9,215 nucleotides of DNA from an uncultured Clostridia bacterium (GTDB lineage: Bacteria; Bacillota_A; Clostridia; Oscillospirales; Acutalibacteraceae): the NCBI GenBank assembly GCA_944380625.1, contig CALWIE010000050.1:1-9215 (forward strand). Direction: 5' to 3'. Of this stretch, positions 1-5,883 are shown one piece after another. Position 1 is the first letter of the stretch, and every line of letters starts with the position of its first letter. Under the pieces are notes generated by a model. The model was given only the letters and a program-made list of their open reading frames with translations. It ran no database searches and was not told the DNA's origin. Made by a program: the position numbers and the translations under genes.

Positions 1-1
1 G

Positions 2-301
2 CAGCTGAAAAAGAAGAATCCTGGCCGCACCGTGACCAAGAGCGTCTCCACGCCGGAGGCTTCTTCCAGCTTGGACCTGCGGGGCCAGACCGTGGAGGAG
101 GCTCTGATGGAGGTGGACAGCTTCCTGGACCGGGCCGCTCGGATGCGCCTCTCCCAGGTGACCATCATCCACGGCAAGGGCACGGGGGTGCTGCGGGCGG
201 CTGTCCAGCAGTACCTGCGCCGCTGCTCCCAGGTGAAAAGCTTCCGTCTGGGCACCTACGGCGAAGGCGAAAGGGGCGTCACTGTCGCCGAGCTGAAATG
301 A
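2..301 (+). CDS. mutS2: MutS2 (RqcU) C-terminal Smr domain, 5'-truncated by window edge
   Basis: Only the last ~99 codons are present; the frame is open from base 2 and continues off the left edge, so the GTG at 32 is not a true start. The visible part is a complete Smr domain: a LDLRG motif (77-91), an amphipathic helix (VEEALMEVDSFLDRA), then the IIHGKGTGVLR signature and the terminal GVTVAELK typical of MutS2 proteins. In the family, full MutS2 has MutS-like ATPase and clamp regions followed by this nuclease/RNA-binding Smr tail. It has been linked to suppression of recombination and, in Bacillus, to splitting collided ribosomes (RqcU). An isolated Smr protein is possible but less likely, because the Lys-rich lead-in (QLKKKNPGR) and terminal sequence match the end of MutS2. 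The ATPase half cannot be assessed here. Confidence 0.9.
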   Translation, partial: QLKKKNPGRTVTKSVSTPEASSSLDLRGQTVEEALMEVDSFLDRAARMRLSQVTIIHGKGTGVLRAAVQQYLRRCSQVKSFRLGTYGEGERGVTVAELK

Positions 302-340
302 CCGGCGCCAGAATATTTCCGCATTGTAAACCAACCAGGA

Positions 341-365
341 CCGCCCTTGCGAAAAGGGCGGTTTT
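341..365 (+). terminator. Intrinsic terminator after mutS2
   Basis: An eight-base-pair perfect stem, CCGCCCTT (341-348) with AAGGGCGG (354-361), closes a five-base GCGAA loop and is followed directly by TTTT (362-365). It lies 40 bases after the mutS2 stop and should end that transcript. Confidence 0.85.
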
Positions 366-375
366 GTATTACAAT
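347..375 (+). promoter_or_regulatory. Possible sigma-A promoter for the MazG-like gene
   Basis: TTGCGA (347-352), 17 bases, then TACAAT (370-375) fits a sigma-A promoter (4/6 and 5/6 matches to consensus). Transcription would start near 382, about 30 bases before the ATG at 412. The -35 element sits inside the mutS2 terminator hairpin. It is the only plausible promoter in the 110-base gap, but the -35 match is modest. Confidence 0.45.
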
Positions 376-411
376 AATAGAGTTATCCCACACAGAGAGG
401 GGCGGTCCCCT

Positions 412-780
412 ATGGACGGCAACACCACGGTGAAATACCTGCAAAAGTACCTGCGCCAGAAGGACCTGGGCTTTTTGGCCGTTGCGTCCATGCCCCCGGG
501 GGAGGCGCGCCAAAGGCGGGAACAGCAAGCTGCCGGCGACTTTTTCCGCAAGCTGGTGGAAGAGGTGGGAGAGGTCTCCCGGGCCATTTCCCACGGGGCG
601 TTCCGCAAGCCCGGAGAGCCCATCAAGGGCACCCTGGACGAGGAGCTGTGGGATGTGATCTACTACGCCCTGTGCCTGGCGGAGTTCTACGGCATCGACA
701 TGGAGGAGGCCATCCGGGAGAAAGAGGCCCTCAACAACCGCCGCTTTCACGATGCGCACCCCTTCGAGACGGGCCGCTGA
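412..780 (+). CDS. MazG-like nucleotide pyrophosphohydrolase
   Basis: This 122-residue protein has the single-domain MazG/NTP-PPase arrangement: a first metal-binding helix with E50, E51 and E54 (LVEEVGEVSRA) and a second with E78 and D81 (DEELWDVIYYAL). Together these form the EExxE...ExxD site that binds magnesium and the triphosphate. The C-terminal helix ends in EALNNRRF, as in many short MazG-like proteins. Family members hydrolyse (d)NTPs, often non-canonical ones, to the monophosphate and pyrophosphate, a house-cleaning role in the cytoplasm. The ATG at 412 is chosen because GAGAGGGG (395-402) lies nine bases upstream; the frame extends further 5' but through the terminator and promoter region. 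The exact substrate cannot be read from sequence. htpG follows after 66 bases and may be partly co-transcribed. Confidence 0.85.
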   Translation: MDGNTTVKYLQKYLRQKDLGFLAVASMPPGEARQRREQQAAGDFFRKLVEEVGEVSRAISHGAFRKPGEPIKGTLDEELWDVIYYALCLAEFYGIDMEEAIREKEALNNRRFHDAHPFETGR

Positions 781-796
781 TGTTTTTGTTTGCACT

Positions 797-824
797 CAGC
801 CCTTTGGGCTGTCTGTTCTATTTT
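797..824 (+). terminator. Weak hairpin between MazG-like gene and htpG
   Basis: CAGCCC (797-802), a TTT loop and GGGCTG (806-811) form a short perfect stem, followed by a T-rich but interrupted tract (TCTGTTCTATTTT, ending 824). It could be a leaky terminator or attenuator. The short stem and broken T-run make full termination doubtful. Confidence 0.35.
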
Positions 825-846
825 GGAAAGGAAGTAATCGAAAACC

Positions 847-2739
847 ATGGCAAAGAAAGAATTTCAGGCAGAATCCAAGCGCCTTTTGGACCTGATGATC
901 AACTCCATCTACACCCACAAGGAGATTTTCCTCCGGGAGCTGATCTCCAACGCCAGCGACGCCATTGACAAGCTCTACTACCGTACTTTGGAGGACGGGG
1001 CCACCGGCCTTTCCCGGGAGGACTTCTCCATCCGCATCGACGTGGACAAGGACGCCCGCACCCTCACCATCGCCGACAACGGCATCGGCATGACCCAGCA
1101 GGAGCTGGACGAGAACCTGGGCGTCATCGCCAAGAGCGGTTCCCTCCAGTTCAAGCAGGAGGCCGAAAAGAAAGAGGATGTGGACATCATCGGCCAATTC
1201 GGCGTGGGGTTCTACTCCGCCTTTATGGTCAGCGACAAGGTCACCGTGGACACCCGGGCCTTTGGCTCTGAGGAGGCCTGGCACTGGGAGTCGGAGGGCC
1301 TCTCTGGCTACGAGATCACCCCCGGGGACAAAGAGGGCCACGGCACCGCCATCACCCTGCACCTGAAGCCCGACGCCGAGGAGGAGAGCTACAGCGAGTT
1401 TTTGGACGAGTTCCGCATCCGGGGCCTGGTGAAGCGGTATTCTGACTACATCCGCTACCCCATCCAGATGGAGGTGACCCACACCCACCTGAAAGAGGGC
1501 ACCGGCGTCGACGGCAAGGAGCCGGAGTACGAGAGCCACACCCAGGTGGAGACCCTCAACAGCATGACCCCCCTCTGGAAGAAGTCCCGGTCCGAGGTGA
1601 CCGACGAAGAGCTTTCCGCCTTCTACAAGGAGAAGTTCTTCGACTGGCAGGACCCCATCAAAGTGATCCGCACCTCCACCGAGGGGGCCGCCACCTACAC
1701 GGCCCTGCTGTTCATCCCCAAGACCGCCCCCATGGACTACTACACCCGGGAGTACGAGAAGGGCCTGCAGCTCTACGCCAGCGGCGTGCTCATCATGGAC
1801 AAGTGCCCCGACCTGCTGCCCGACTGCTTCAGCTTTGTCAAGGGCCTGGTGGACTCCCAGGACCTGAGCCTCAACATCTCCCGGGAGATGCTCCAGCACG
1901 ACCGGCAGCTCAAACTCATCGCCGGCCGCCTGGAGAAAAAGATCGCCTCGGAGCTCTCCTCCCTGCTGCAAAACGACCGGGAGAAGTACGAGGAGTTTTG
2001 GAAGGCCTTCGGCCTGCAGCTGAAGTTCGGCATGTACGAGGGCTACGGCGCCAAAAAGGACGAGCTCAAAGACCTGGTGCTGTTTACCTCCTCCCAGGAT
2101 AAAAAGCTCTCCACCCTCTCGGAGTACGTCTCCCGGATGAAGCCCGAGCAGAAGTACATCTACTACGGCTGCGGGGAGACGGTGGAGCGGGTTTTGAGCC
2201 TGCCCCAGGCGGAGGCCCTTTCCGATAAGGGCTATGAGATGCTGTGCCTGACGGACAACGTGGACGAGTTTGCCCTGAAGATGCTGGGGCAGTACGGGGA
2301 AAAGGAGTTTAAAAACATCTCCGCCGACGACCTGGAGCTGGAGAGCGACGAGGAGAAGGAAAAGACCAAGGAGCTCTCCCAGGAGAACAAGGACATGCTC
2401 CAGTTTATGAAGGAGGCCCTGGGGGACAAGGTGAAGGACGTGCGGGTCTCGGGAAAGCTCAAGAGCCACCCGGCCTGCATCACCACCGACGGGGCGATCT
2501 CCACTGAAATGGAAAGGGTCTTAAACGCCATGCCCGTCCAGGAGAAGGTCAAGGCACAGCGGGTGCTGGAGCTAAACGGCGGGCACCCGGTGTTCGCCCG
2601 GCTGTGCGCCCTGTACCAGGAGGACAAGGAGCGCCTGAAGCTTTACGCGGAGATCCTGTACGGCCAGGCCCTGCTTTTGGAGGGCATTGCCCTGGAGGAC
2701 CCGGCGGACTTCTCCCAAAAGATCTGCCAAATTCTGTAA
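847..2739 (+). CDS. htpG: Molecular chaperone HtpG (bacterial Hsp90)
   Basis: This 630-residue protein is full-length for HtpG and acts as an ATP-dependent dimeric chaperone in the cytoplasm. The N-terminal GHKL ATPase domain shows all expected motifs: ELISNASDA (residues 31-39, with catalytic E31 and magnesium-binding N35), DNGIGM (77-82), GQFGVGFYSAF (116-126, the ATP-lid glycines) and GHGTAI near 165. The middle domain contains the NISREML segment with the conserved catalytic-loop arginine. The C-terminal third, after an acidic linker (DDLELESDEEKEK), carries the dimerisation region. There is no TPR-binding MEEVD tail, as expected for a bacterial protein. The start is supported by AAAGGAAG (827-834), 12 bases before the ATG. 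No CIRCE element was seen upstream, so HrcA control is not indicated. The CPBP gene follows after 22 bases with no terminator, suggesting one transcript. Confidence 0.97.
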   Translation: MAKKEFQAESKRLLDLMINSIYTHKEIFLRELISNASDAIDKLYYRTLEDGATGLSREDFSIRIDVDKDARTLTIADNGIGMTQQELDENLGVIAKSGSLQFKQEAEKKEDVDIIGQFGVGFYSAFMVSDKVTVDTRAFGSEEAWHWESEGLSGYEITPGDKEGHGTAITLHLKPDAEEESYSEFLDEFRIRGLVKRYSDYIRYPIQMEVTHTHLKEGTGVDGKEPEYESHTQVETLNSMTPLWKKSRSEVTDEELSAFYKEKFFDWQDPIKVIRTSTEGAATYTALLFIPKTAPMDYYTREYEKGLQLYASGVLIMDKCPDLLPDCFSFVKGLVDSQDLSLNISREMLQHDRQLKLIAGRLEKKIASELSSLLQNDREKYEEFWKAFGLQLKFGMYEGYGAKKDELKDLVLFTSSQDKKLSTLSEYVSRMKPEQKYIYYGCGETVERVLSLPQAEALSDKGYEMLCLTDNVDEFALKMLGQYGEKEFKNISADDLELESDEEKEKTKELSQENKDMLQFMKEALGDKVKDVRVSGKLKSHPACITTDGAISTEMERVLNAMPVQEKVKAQRVLELNGGHPVFARLCALYQEDKERLKLYAEILYGQALLLEGIALEDPADFSQKICQIL

Positions 2740-2743
2740 CTGT

Positions 2744-2752
2744 AGAAGGGAG
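2744..2752 (+). promoter_or_regulatory. Ribosome binding site deciding the CPBP protease start
   Basis: AGAAGGGAG is the Shine-Dalgarno sequence. It abuts the first in-frame ATG (2753) with no spacing, but lies nine bases before the second ATG (2762). This favours initiation at 2762, giving a protein that begins MNYGPCPP. Confidence 0.7.
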
Positions 2753-2761
2753 ATGGATCCC

Positions 2762-3892
2762 ATGAACTACGGCCCCTGCCCACCCCAGGCCCCCGTTCCG
2801 GGGTACGTCCCGAACCCCGGGCCCCAGGCCCCCGTTCCGGGGTACATTCCGAACCCTGGGCCCCAGGCCCCCGTTCCGGGATACATTCCGAACCCTGGGC
2901 CCCAGGCGGGGCCGGTGTTTCTGCCCCCTTATGCCCTGGCCTCCGGGGGCGGTTTTCGGACCAAGGCGGCCTCCCAGGCCCTGAACCGCATGGGCCTTTT
3001 GACCTTGGCCCAGACGGCCCTGTCCTTCTTCTGGCAGGTGCCCCTGCTGTTTTTGCTGATGGCGGTAGGGGTGGACGTCTCCATCGACCCCATGGGGTAC
3101 CTGTGGCTTTCGGCGGTGCTGGCTCCCCTGGCCACGGCGCTGCCCTTCGTGATGTACCTGCTGATCCTGAGGAAAGACCTCTCGGACTACCTGAAGTTTG
3201 AGAGGGTGGGCTTTGCCGGCGGGGCCCTGTGCGTGCTGGCGGGCCTGGCCCTGGTGCTGCTCTCCAACTACCCCGCCATGGCGGTGCAGGAGTTCTTTTC
3301 CGCCTTCGGCTACGAGGGCAGCTCCGGCTATGTCTCCTCTGCCCAGGGATTGCCGGCCATCCTTCTGGAGCTGGGCGTGACTGCGGTGCTGGTGCCCTTC
3401 TTGGAGGAGTTCGCCTTCCGGGGGGTCATCCTCTCCACCCTGCGCCGGTACGGCCTGGGCTTTTCCATAGTGGCCTCGGCCCTGATCTTCGGCATGGCCC
3501 ACCTGGAGCCCGCCACGGTGGTGTTTGCCACCTTTTCCGGCCTGGTGTTCGGGTTCCTGTACGCCAAGACGAACAACCTGTGGCTGACCGTGTGGATCCA
3601 CGGGCTCAACAACGGCATCGCCGTGGTGGGCAGCCATACGGACGCCCTGTTCGGCTCCTGCTCCGGGGCCGTGGACGTGGCCCTGATGCTGGTGCCCGTC
3701 GGGCTGGGGCTCGTCGCCCTGGCCGTGCTCCTCGTCTTCCGGCGGGGGCTGGTCCTGGGGCCCCGCCCCGATGTCCCTGCCTGGCCCCTCAGCGCCGGGG
3801 AGAGCGCCCTAAGCCTTGCCCGGGCCCCCATGTTCTGGGTGGCCCTGGGCCTGGTGGGGGCCTACACCCTGTTTGCGGGGGTCGTCCTATGA
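2762..3892 (+). CDS. CPBP-family intramembrane glutamic protease with Pro/Gly repeat N-terminus
   Basis: This predicted 376-residue multi-pass membrane protein belongs to the CPBP (Abi/Rce1-like) intramembrane protease family. Catalytic motifs are intact: EEFAFR (E215, E216, R220), FGMAH (F243, H247) and HGLNN (H280, N284), each in or beside a hydrophobic helix. Roughly eight membrane segments can be seen, starting near residue 78, with further helices at about 112-137, 150-168, 197-215, 230-247, 252-268, 305-325 and 355-375. The cytosolic-looking N-terminus (9-48) is unusual: three copies of a 13-residue PQAPVPGY(V/I)PNPG repeat. Family members include CAAX prenyl proteases and bacterial proteins tied to bacteriocin immunity or membrane signalling; the substrate here is unknown. 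Start 2762 is preferred on ribosome-binding-site spacing; 2753 would add three residues. The stop overlaps the tadA start (ATGA), so translation is probably coupled. Confidence 0.88.
   Translation: MNYGPCPPQAPVPGYVPNPGPQAPVPGYIPNPGPQAPVPGYIPNPGPQAGPVFLPPYALASGGGFRTKAASQALNRMGLLTLAQTALSFFWQVPLLFLLMAVGVDVSIDPMGYLWLSAVLAPLATALPFVMYLLILRKDLSDYLKFERVGFAGGALCVLAGLALVLLSNYPAMAVQEFFSAFGYEGSSGYVSSAQGLPAILLELGVTAVLVPFLEEFAFRGVILSTLRRYGLGFSIVASALIFGMAHLEPATVVFATFSGLVFGFLYAKTNNLWLTVWIHGLNNGIAVVGSHTDALFGSCSGAVDVALMLVPVGLGLVALAVLLVFRRGLVLGPRPDVPAWPLSAGESALSLARAPMFWVALGLVGAYTLFAGVVL
2783..2907 (+). repeat. Three 39-bp in-frame tandem repeats
   Basis: Three direct copies of a 39-base unit run at 2783-2821, 2822-2860 and 2861-2899, followed by a partial fourth (2900-2907). 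Each encodes PQAPVPGY(V/I)PNPG. Copies 2 and 3 differ at one base (GGG/GGA glycine codon); copy 1 differs from copy 2 at three bases (GTC versus ATT, CCC versus CCT). The near identity suggests recent duplication, and the unit preserves the reading frame. Confidence 0.95.
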
Positions 3893-4356
3893 TGTTGGAG
3901 CCGGTCTTCCTGCCCAAAAAGGAGTTTATGCTCCGGGCCCTGGAGCTGGCCCGGGAGGCCGCCGCCGCCGGGGAGGTGCCGGTGGGCGCCCTGGTGGAGC
4001 GGGACGGCCGGGTCCTGGGGGAGGGCCGCAACCGCCGGGAGGCGGGGGGCAGCGCCCTGGCCCACGCGGAGCTGGAGGCCATCCACCAGGCCTGCCGGGC
4101 CCTGGGCACCTGGCGGCTGACAGGCTGCACCCTGTACGTGACCCTGGAACCCTGCCCCATGTGTACCGGGGCCCTCATCAACGCCCACATCGGACGGGTG
4201 GTCTACGGGGCGGACGACGAGCGGGCCGGCTGCTGCGGCACGGCGGCGGACCTGTTCGCCCTGCCCTACAGCCACCGGCCGGAGGTCTACCGGGGCTTTT
4301 TCGAAGGGGAGAGCAAAAAGCTTTTGCAGGATTTTTTCCAAAGCCTGCGGAAATAG
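3889..4356 (+). CDS. tadA: tRNA-specific adenosine deaminase TadA
   Basis: This 155-residue zinc hydrolase converts adenosine-34 to inosine in the anticodon wobble position of tRNA-Arg(ACG), allowing one tRNA to read several arginine codons. The cytidine/deoxycytidylate deaminase fold is complete. The zinc ligands are H59 with proton-shuttling E61 (HAE) and C89/C92 in PCPMC, separated by the usual spacing. The flanking TLYVTLEPCPMCTGALI and RVVYGADD stretches are typical of TadA rather than free-base deaminases, as is the C-terminal helix (KKLLQDFFQSLR). Two consecutive ATG codons (3889 and 3892) could start it; the first overlaps the protease stop by four bases, implying coupling. No strong Shine-Dalgarno is visible beyond a G-run at 3876-3881. 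It is the last gene of the htpG unit. Confidence 0.95.
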   Translation: MMLEPVFLPKKEFMLRALELAREAAAAGEVPVGALVERDGRVLGEGRNRREAGGSALAHAELEAIHQACRALGTWRLTGCTLYVTLEPCPMCTGALINAHIGRVVYGADDERAGCCGTAADLFALPYSHRPEVYRGFFEGESKKLLQDFFQSLRK

Positions 4357-4367
4357 ACAGGCAGAGA

Positions 4368-4397
4368 GCCGCTGTGGCCTTCCACGGCGGCCTTTTT
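4368..4397 (+). terminator. Intrinsic terminator after tadA
   Basis: GCCGCTGTGG (4368-4377) pairs with CCACGGCGGC (4382-4391) over ten base pairs including one T-G wobble, around a CCTT loop, then C and TTTTT (4393-4397). It lies 12 bases after the tadA stop and separates the htpG unit from the B12-controlled unit. Confidence 0.9.
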
Positions 4398-4421
4398 ATG
4401 TCCGGGGTTTTCCCCAGGGGT

Positions 4422-4450
4422 TTGACAAAATTTCCCCGATAGGGTATGAT
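4422..4450 (+). promoter_or_regulatory. Strong sigma-A promoter of the cobalamin-controlled operon
   Basis: A perfect TTGACA (4422-4427), a 17-base spacer and TATGAT (4445-4450, 5/6) give a near-consensus promoter. Transcription should begin near 4457, just before the riboswitch aptamer, leaving a leader of about 365 bases before the lipoprotein ATG. Confidence 0.88.
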
Positions 4451-4466
4451 TATGCCCGCTGGGACT

Positions 4467-4654
4467 CCGGGTGCCCACGGATAGGCTCCGTGGCCGAACA
4501 CAGGAACAGGGGTGAAAATCCCCGGCGAACCCGTCGCCGTGATGGCAGAGGGGCGTTTCCAGAGGGAGGGTTTCTCCTTCTTTGCAGCCACTGGGCCTTT
4601 GCCTGGGAAGGCGAAACGCGCCGCTTGTATGCCTGAGCCGGAAGACTTGCCCGG
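4467..4654 (+). ncRNA. Cobalamin (B12) riboswitch aptamer
   Basis: The leader shows the landmarks of a cobalamin riboswitch in the right order. CCGGG (4467-4471) can close P1 with CCCGG (4650-4654). A hairpin carries GGTGAAAATCC (4511-4521, stem GGGG/CCCC). It is followed by a GGCGA/TCGCC stem (4524-4538), the GCCACTGG...CTGGGAAGG core (4587-4611), a distal GAAACGCG segment that can pair with CGTTTC near 4554-4559, and the B12 box GCCGGAAGACTTGCC (4637-4651). The family binds adenosyl-, methyl- or aquocobalamin and lowers expression when the vitamin is plentiful. Which cobalamin form it prefers cannot be judged by eye. It lies between a strong promoter and the DUF4430/ECF pair, so both genes are predicted to respond to B12. 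Confidence 0.93.
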
Positions 4655-4700
4655 ATTGGCCGTGCCGCCGCCACGGGTTCTTGGCGCGCCGCACAGGAAG

Positions 4701-4728
4701 GGCTGGGGGAGACCCCCGGCCGGTTTTT
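4701..4728 (+). terminator. Regulatory terminator of the riboswitch expression platform
   Basis: GGCTGGGGG (4701-4709) pairs with CCCCCGGCC (4713-4721) over nine base pairs with one T-G wobble and an AGA loop, then GG and TTTTT (4724-4728). It lies 47 bases after the aptamer and about 95 before the ATG, so it would abort the transcript in the ligand-bound state. The antiterminator partner was not identified with confidence. A further GC-rich hairpin, GGGCGC/GCGCCC at 4751-4766, lies between it and the ribosome binding site and has no T-run. Confidence 0.75.
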
Positions 4729-4823
4729 CCTGCCTCCAAGCCCAGGCGCCGGGCGCCAGAGCGCCCTGGGCCCTGGGGGCGCCGTCCCTCAAATCTAAAC
4801 TTTTAGAAATGAGGTAACAGACA

Positions 4824-5324
4824 ATGAAAAACAGAAAACACATCTGGAAGCGGGGGGCTGCCCTCCTCTTGAGCTTGCTGCTGGCAGCCTTCCTCATGGC
4901 CGGCTGCGGGGACTCCTCCTCCCAGGGGGGCTCCGCCGCCTCCTCCCAGGCCGGGGAAGCCCTCTCCTCCCAGGAGGAGAGCGCCGTCACCCTGAAGCCT
5001 GAGCCCCGGGGCGCCACGGACTCGGAGGTCCAGGAGAAGGCCATCACCCTGAAGGTGGTCCACGGGGACGGCAGCGAGAAGGAGTTTTCCCTCTCCACCT
5101 CCGCCGGGACCCTGGGCGAAGCCCTGGAGGCCGAGGGCCTGATCGAAGGGGAGGATAGCTCCTACGGGCTGTTCATCACCGCCGTGGACGGGGAGGCCGC
5201 CGACGACTCCAACCAGGAGTGGTGGTGCCTGACCAAGGGCGGCGAAGTGTGGAACTACGGGGCGGACGCCACGGAGATCTCCGACGGGGACGTGTTCGAG
5301 CTGACCCTGACTGTGGGCTATTGA
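4824..5324 (+). CDS. DUF4430 surface lipoprotein, predicted cobalamin/corrinoid-binding
   Basis: This 166-residue exported lipoprotein has a basic N-terminus (KNRKHIWKR), a hydrophobic core (11-24) and a lipobox LMAGC with the lipidated cysteine at C28. A Ser/Gly/Gln/Glu-rich tether follows (30-55), then a beta-rich region. The C-terminal part (about 95-164) reads as DUF4430: TLGEALEAEGLI, a GLFITAVDG strand, a conserved EWWCLTKGGEVWNYG segment and a closing DGDVFELTL. In the family, this domain type also forms the B12-capping beta domain of animal transcobalamin and intrinsic factor. From that, plus the upstream B12 riboswitch and the ECF S component downstream, I infer a cell-surface receptor passing cobalamin or a corrinoid to the transporter. 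Direct ligand binding is not shown by sequence. GAGG (4811-4814) lies nine bases before the ATG. Its stop overlaps the next start by one base (TGATG). Confidence 0.88.
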   Translation: MKNRKHIWKRGAALLLSLLLAAFLMAGCGDSSSQGGSAASSQAGEALSSQEESAVTLKPEPRGATDSEVQEKAITLKVVHGDGSEKEFSLSTSAGTLGEALEAEGLIEGEDSSYGLFITAVDGEAADDSNQEWWCLTKGGEVWNYGADATEISDGDVFELTLTVGY

Positions 5325-5833
5325 TGAAAACCCGCCTTCTGGACCTGTGCCTGATGTCCATGATGGGCACGGTGCTGGTGGTCTCCAAAGAGGCCCTGGC
5401 CGCCCTGCCCAACGTAGAGCTGGTGAGCCTTTTGGTCATCCTGTTCACCCTGGTGTTCCGAAGAAGGGTGGTGGGGGCCCTGGGGGTGTTCCTTCTCCTG
5501 GAGGGGCTGCTCTACGGCGGCTTTGGCATCTGGTGGTTCATGTACCTGTACATCTGGCCTTTGCTTGCGCTGCTGGCCTGGCTGTTCCGCTGGATGAAAA
5601 GGGCCTGGCAGTGGGCCCTTCTCTCCGGGCTGTTCGGCCTGGCCTTTGGGAGCCTCTGCTCCCTGGCGTACTTCCCAGTGGGGGGCGTCCAGATGGTTGT
5701 GGCGTTCATCCTCAGCGGCCTGAGCTTTGACCTTGTCCACGCAGGGGGGAATTTCCTTCTGGCGCTGCTCTTGTACCACCCCCTGCGCCGGGGACTGTGT
5801 GAATTGGAAAAAAGGCTTCCCAAGGGAGCCTGA
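5324..5833 (+). CDS. ECF transporter S component, predicted cobalamin/corrinoid-specific
   Basis: This 169-residue integral membrane protein has about six hydrophobic segments (roughly 8-28, 33-47, 50-66, 70-88, 96-115 and 121-158, the last possibly two). It contains the LPNVELVSLLVILFTLVF and YGGFGIWWFMYLYIWPLLAL stretches characteristic of a clostridial ECF S-component group, and a C-terminal FDLVHAGGNFLLALLLY segment. S components bind a vitamin in the membrane and dock onto a shared energising module (EcfA, EcfA', EcfT). No ATPase or T subunit is encoded here, so it would be a group II type using a module encoded elsewhere. Its specificity is inferred from the riboswitch and the coupled DUF4430 lipoprotein. 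The ATG overlaps the upstream TGA (TGATG), so translation is coupled; there is no independent Shine-Dalgarno. It could transport a corrinoid precursor rather than B12 itself. Confidence 0.82.
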   Translation: MKTRLLDLCLMSMMGTVLVVSKEALAALPNVELVSLLVILFTLVFRRRVVGALGVFLLLEGLLYGGFGIWWFMYLYIWPLLALLAWLFRWMKRAWQWALLSGLFGLAFGSLCSLAYFPVGGVQMVVAFILSGLSFDLVHAGGNFLLALLLYHPLRRGLCELEKRLPKGA

Positions 5834-5875
5834 AAAAACGGGGCCCCAGGGTTTTCCCTGGGGCCCCGCTGTTTT
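5833..5875. terminator. Bidirectional intrinsic terminator between convergent genes
   Basis: A 13-base-pair perfect stem, CGGGGCCCCAGGG (5839-5851) with its complement (5856-5868), closes a TTTT loop. On the plus strand CTG and TTTT (5872-5875) follow; on the minus strand six T (complement of A5833-5838) follow immediately. It can therefore end both the ECF operon and the convergent tspO transcript. The minus-strand T-run is the better of the two. Confidence 0.9.
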
Positions 5876-5883
5876 CGGAAACA

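Noticed and set aside
781..846. Dedicated heat-shock promoter or CIRCE operator for htpG
   Set aside because: TTGCAC at 790-795 has no -10 at acceptable spacing, and no CIRCE inverted repeat is present. htpG may be read from the upstream promoter.
796..2469. 557-codon open frame on the minus strand, antisense to htpG
   Set aside because: It mirrors the GC-rich codon pattern of htpG, has a low-complexity Leu/Val/Gly/His-rich translation and no ribosome binding site, and htpG is certain on the other strand.
2783..2907. Possible CRISPR array
   Set aside because: The units are contiguous with no spacers and encode an in-frame protein repeat.
2549..3637. 362-codon minus-strand frame across the CPBP protease
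   Set aside because: Gln/Gly/His-rich shadow of the real gene; it reads the antisense of the 39-bp repeats and lacks any start signal.
4357..4460. SRP RNA or tRNA gene downstream of tadA
   Set aside because: SRP RNA often follows tadA in Firmicutes, but this gap holds only a terminator, a small GGGG/CCCC hairpin and the promoter of the riboswitch leader. No SRP or tRNA core was seen.
4512..4817. Small open frames inside the leader at 4512-4817 and on its minus strand
   Set aside because: The region is accounted for by the cobalamin riboswitch and terminator; the frames lack ribosome binding sites and protein-like composition.
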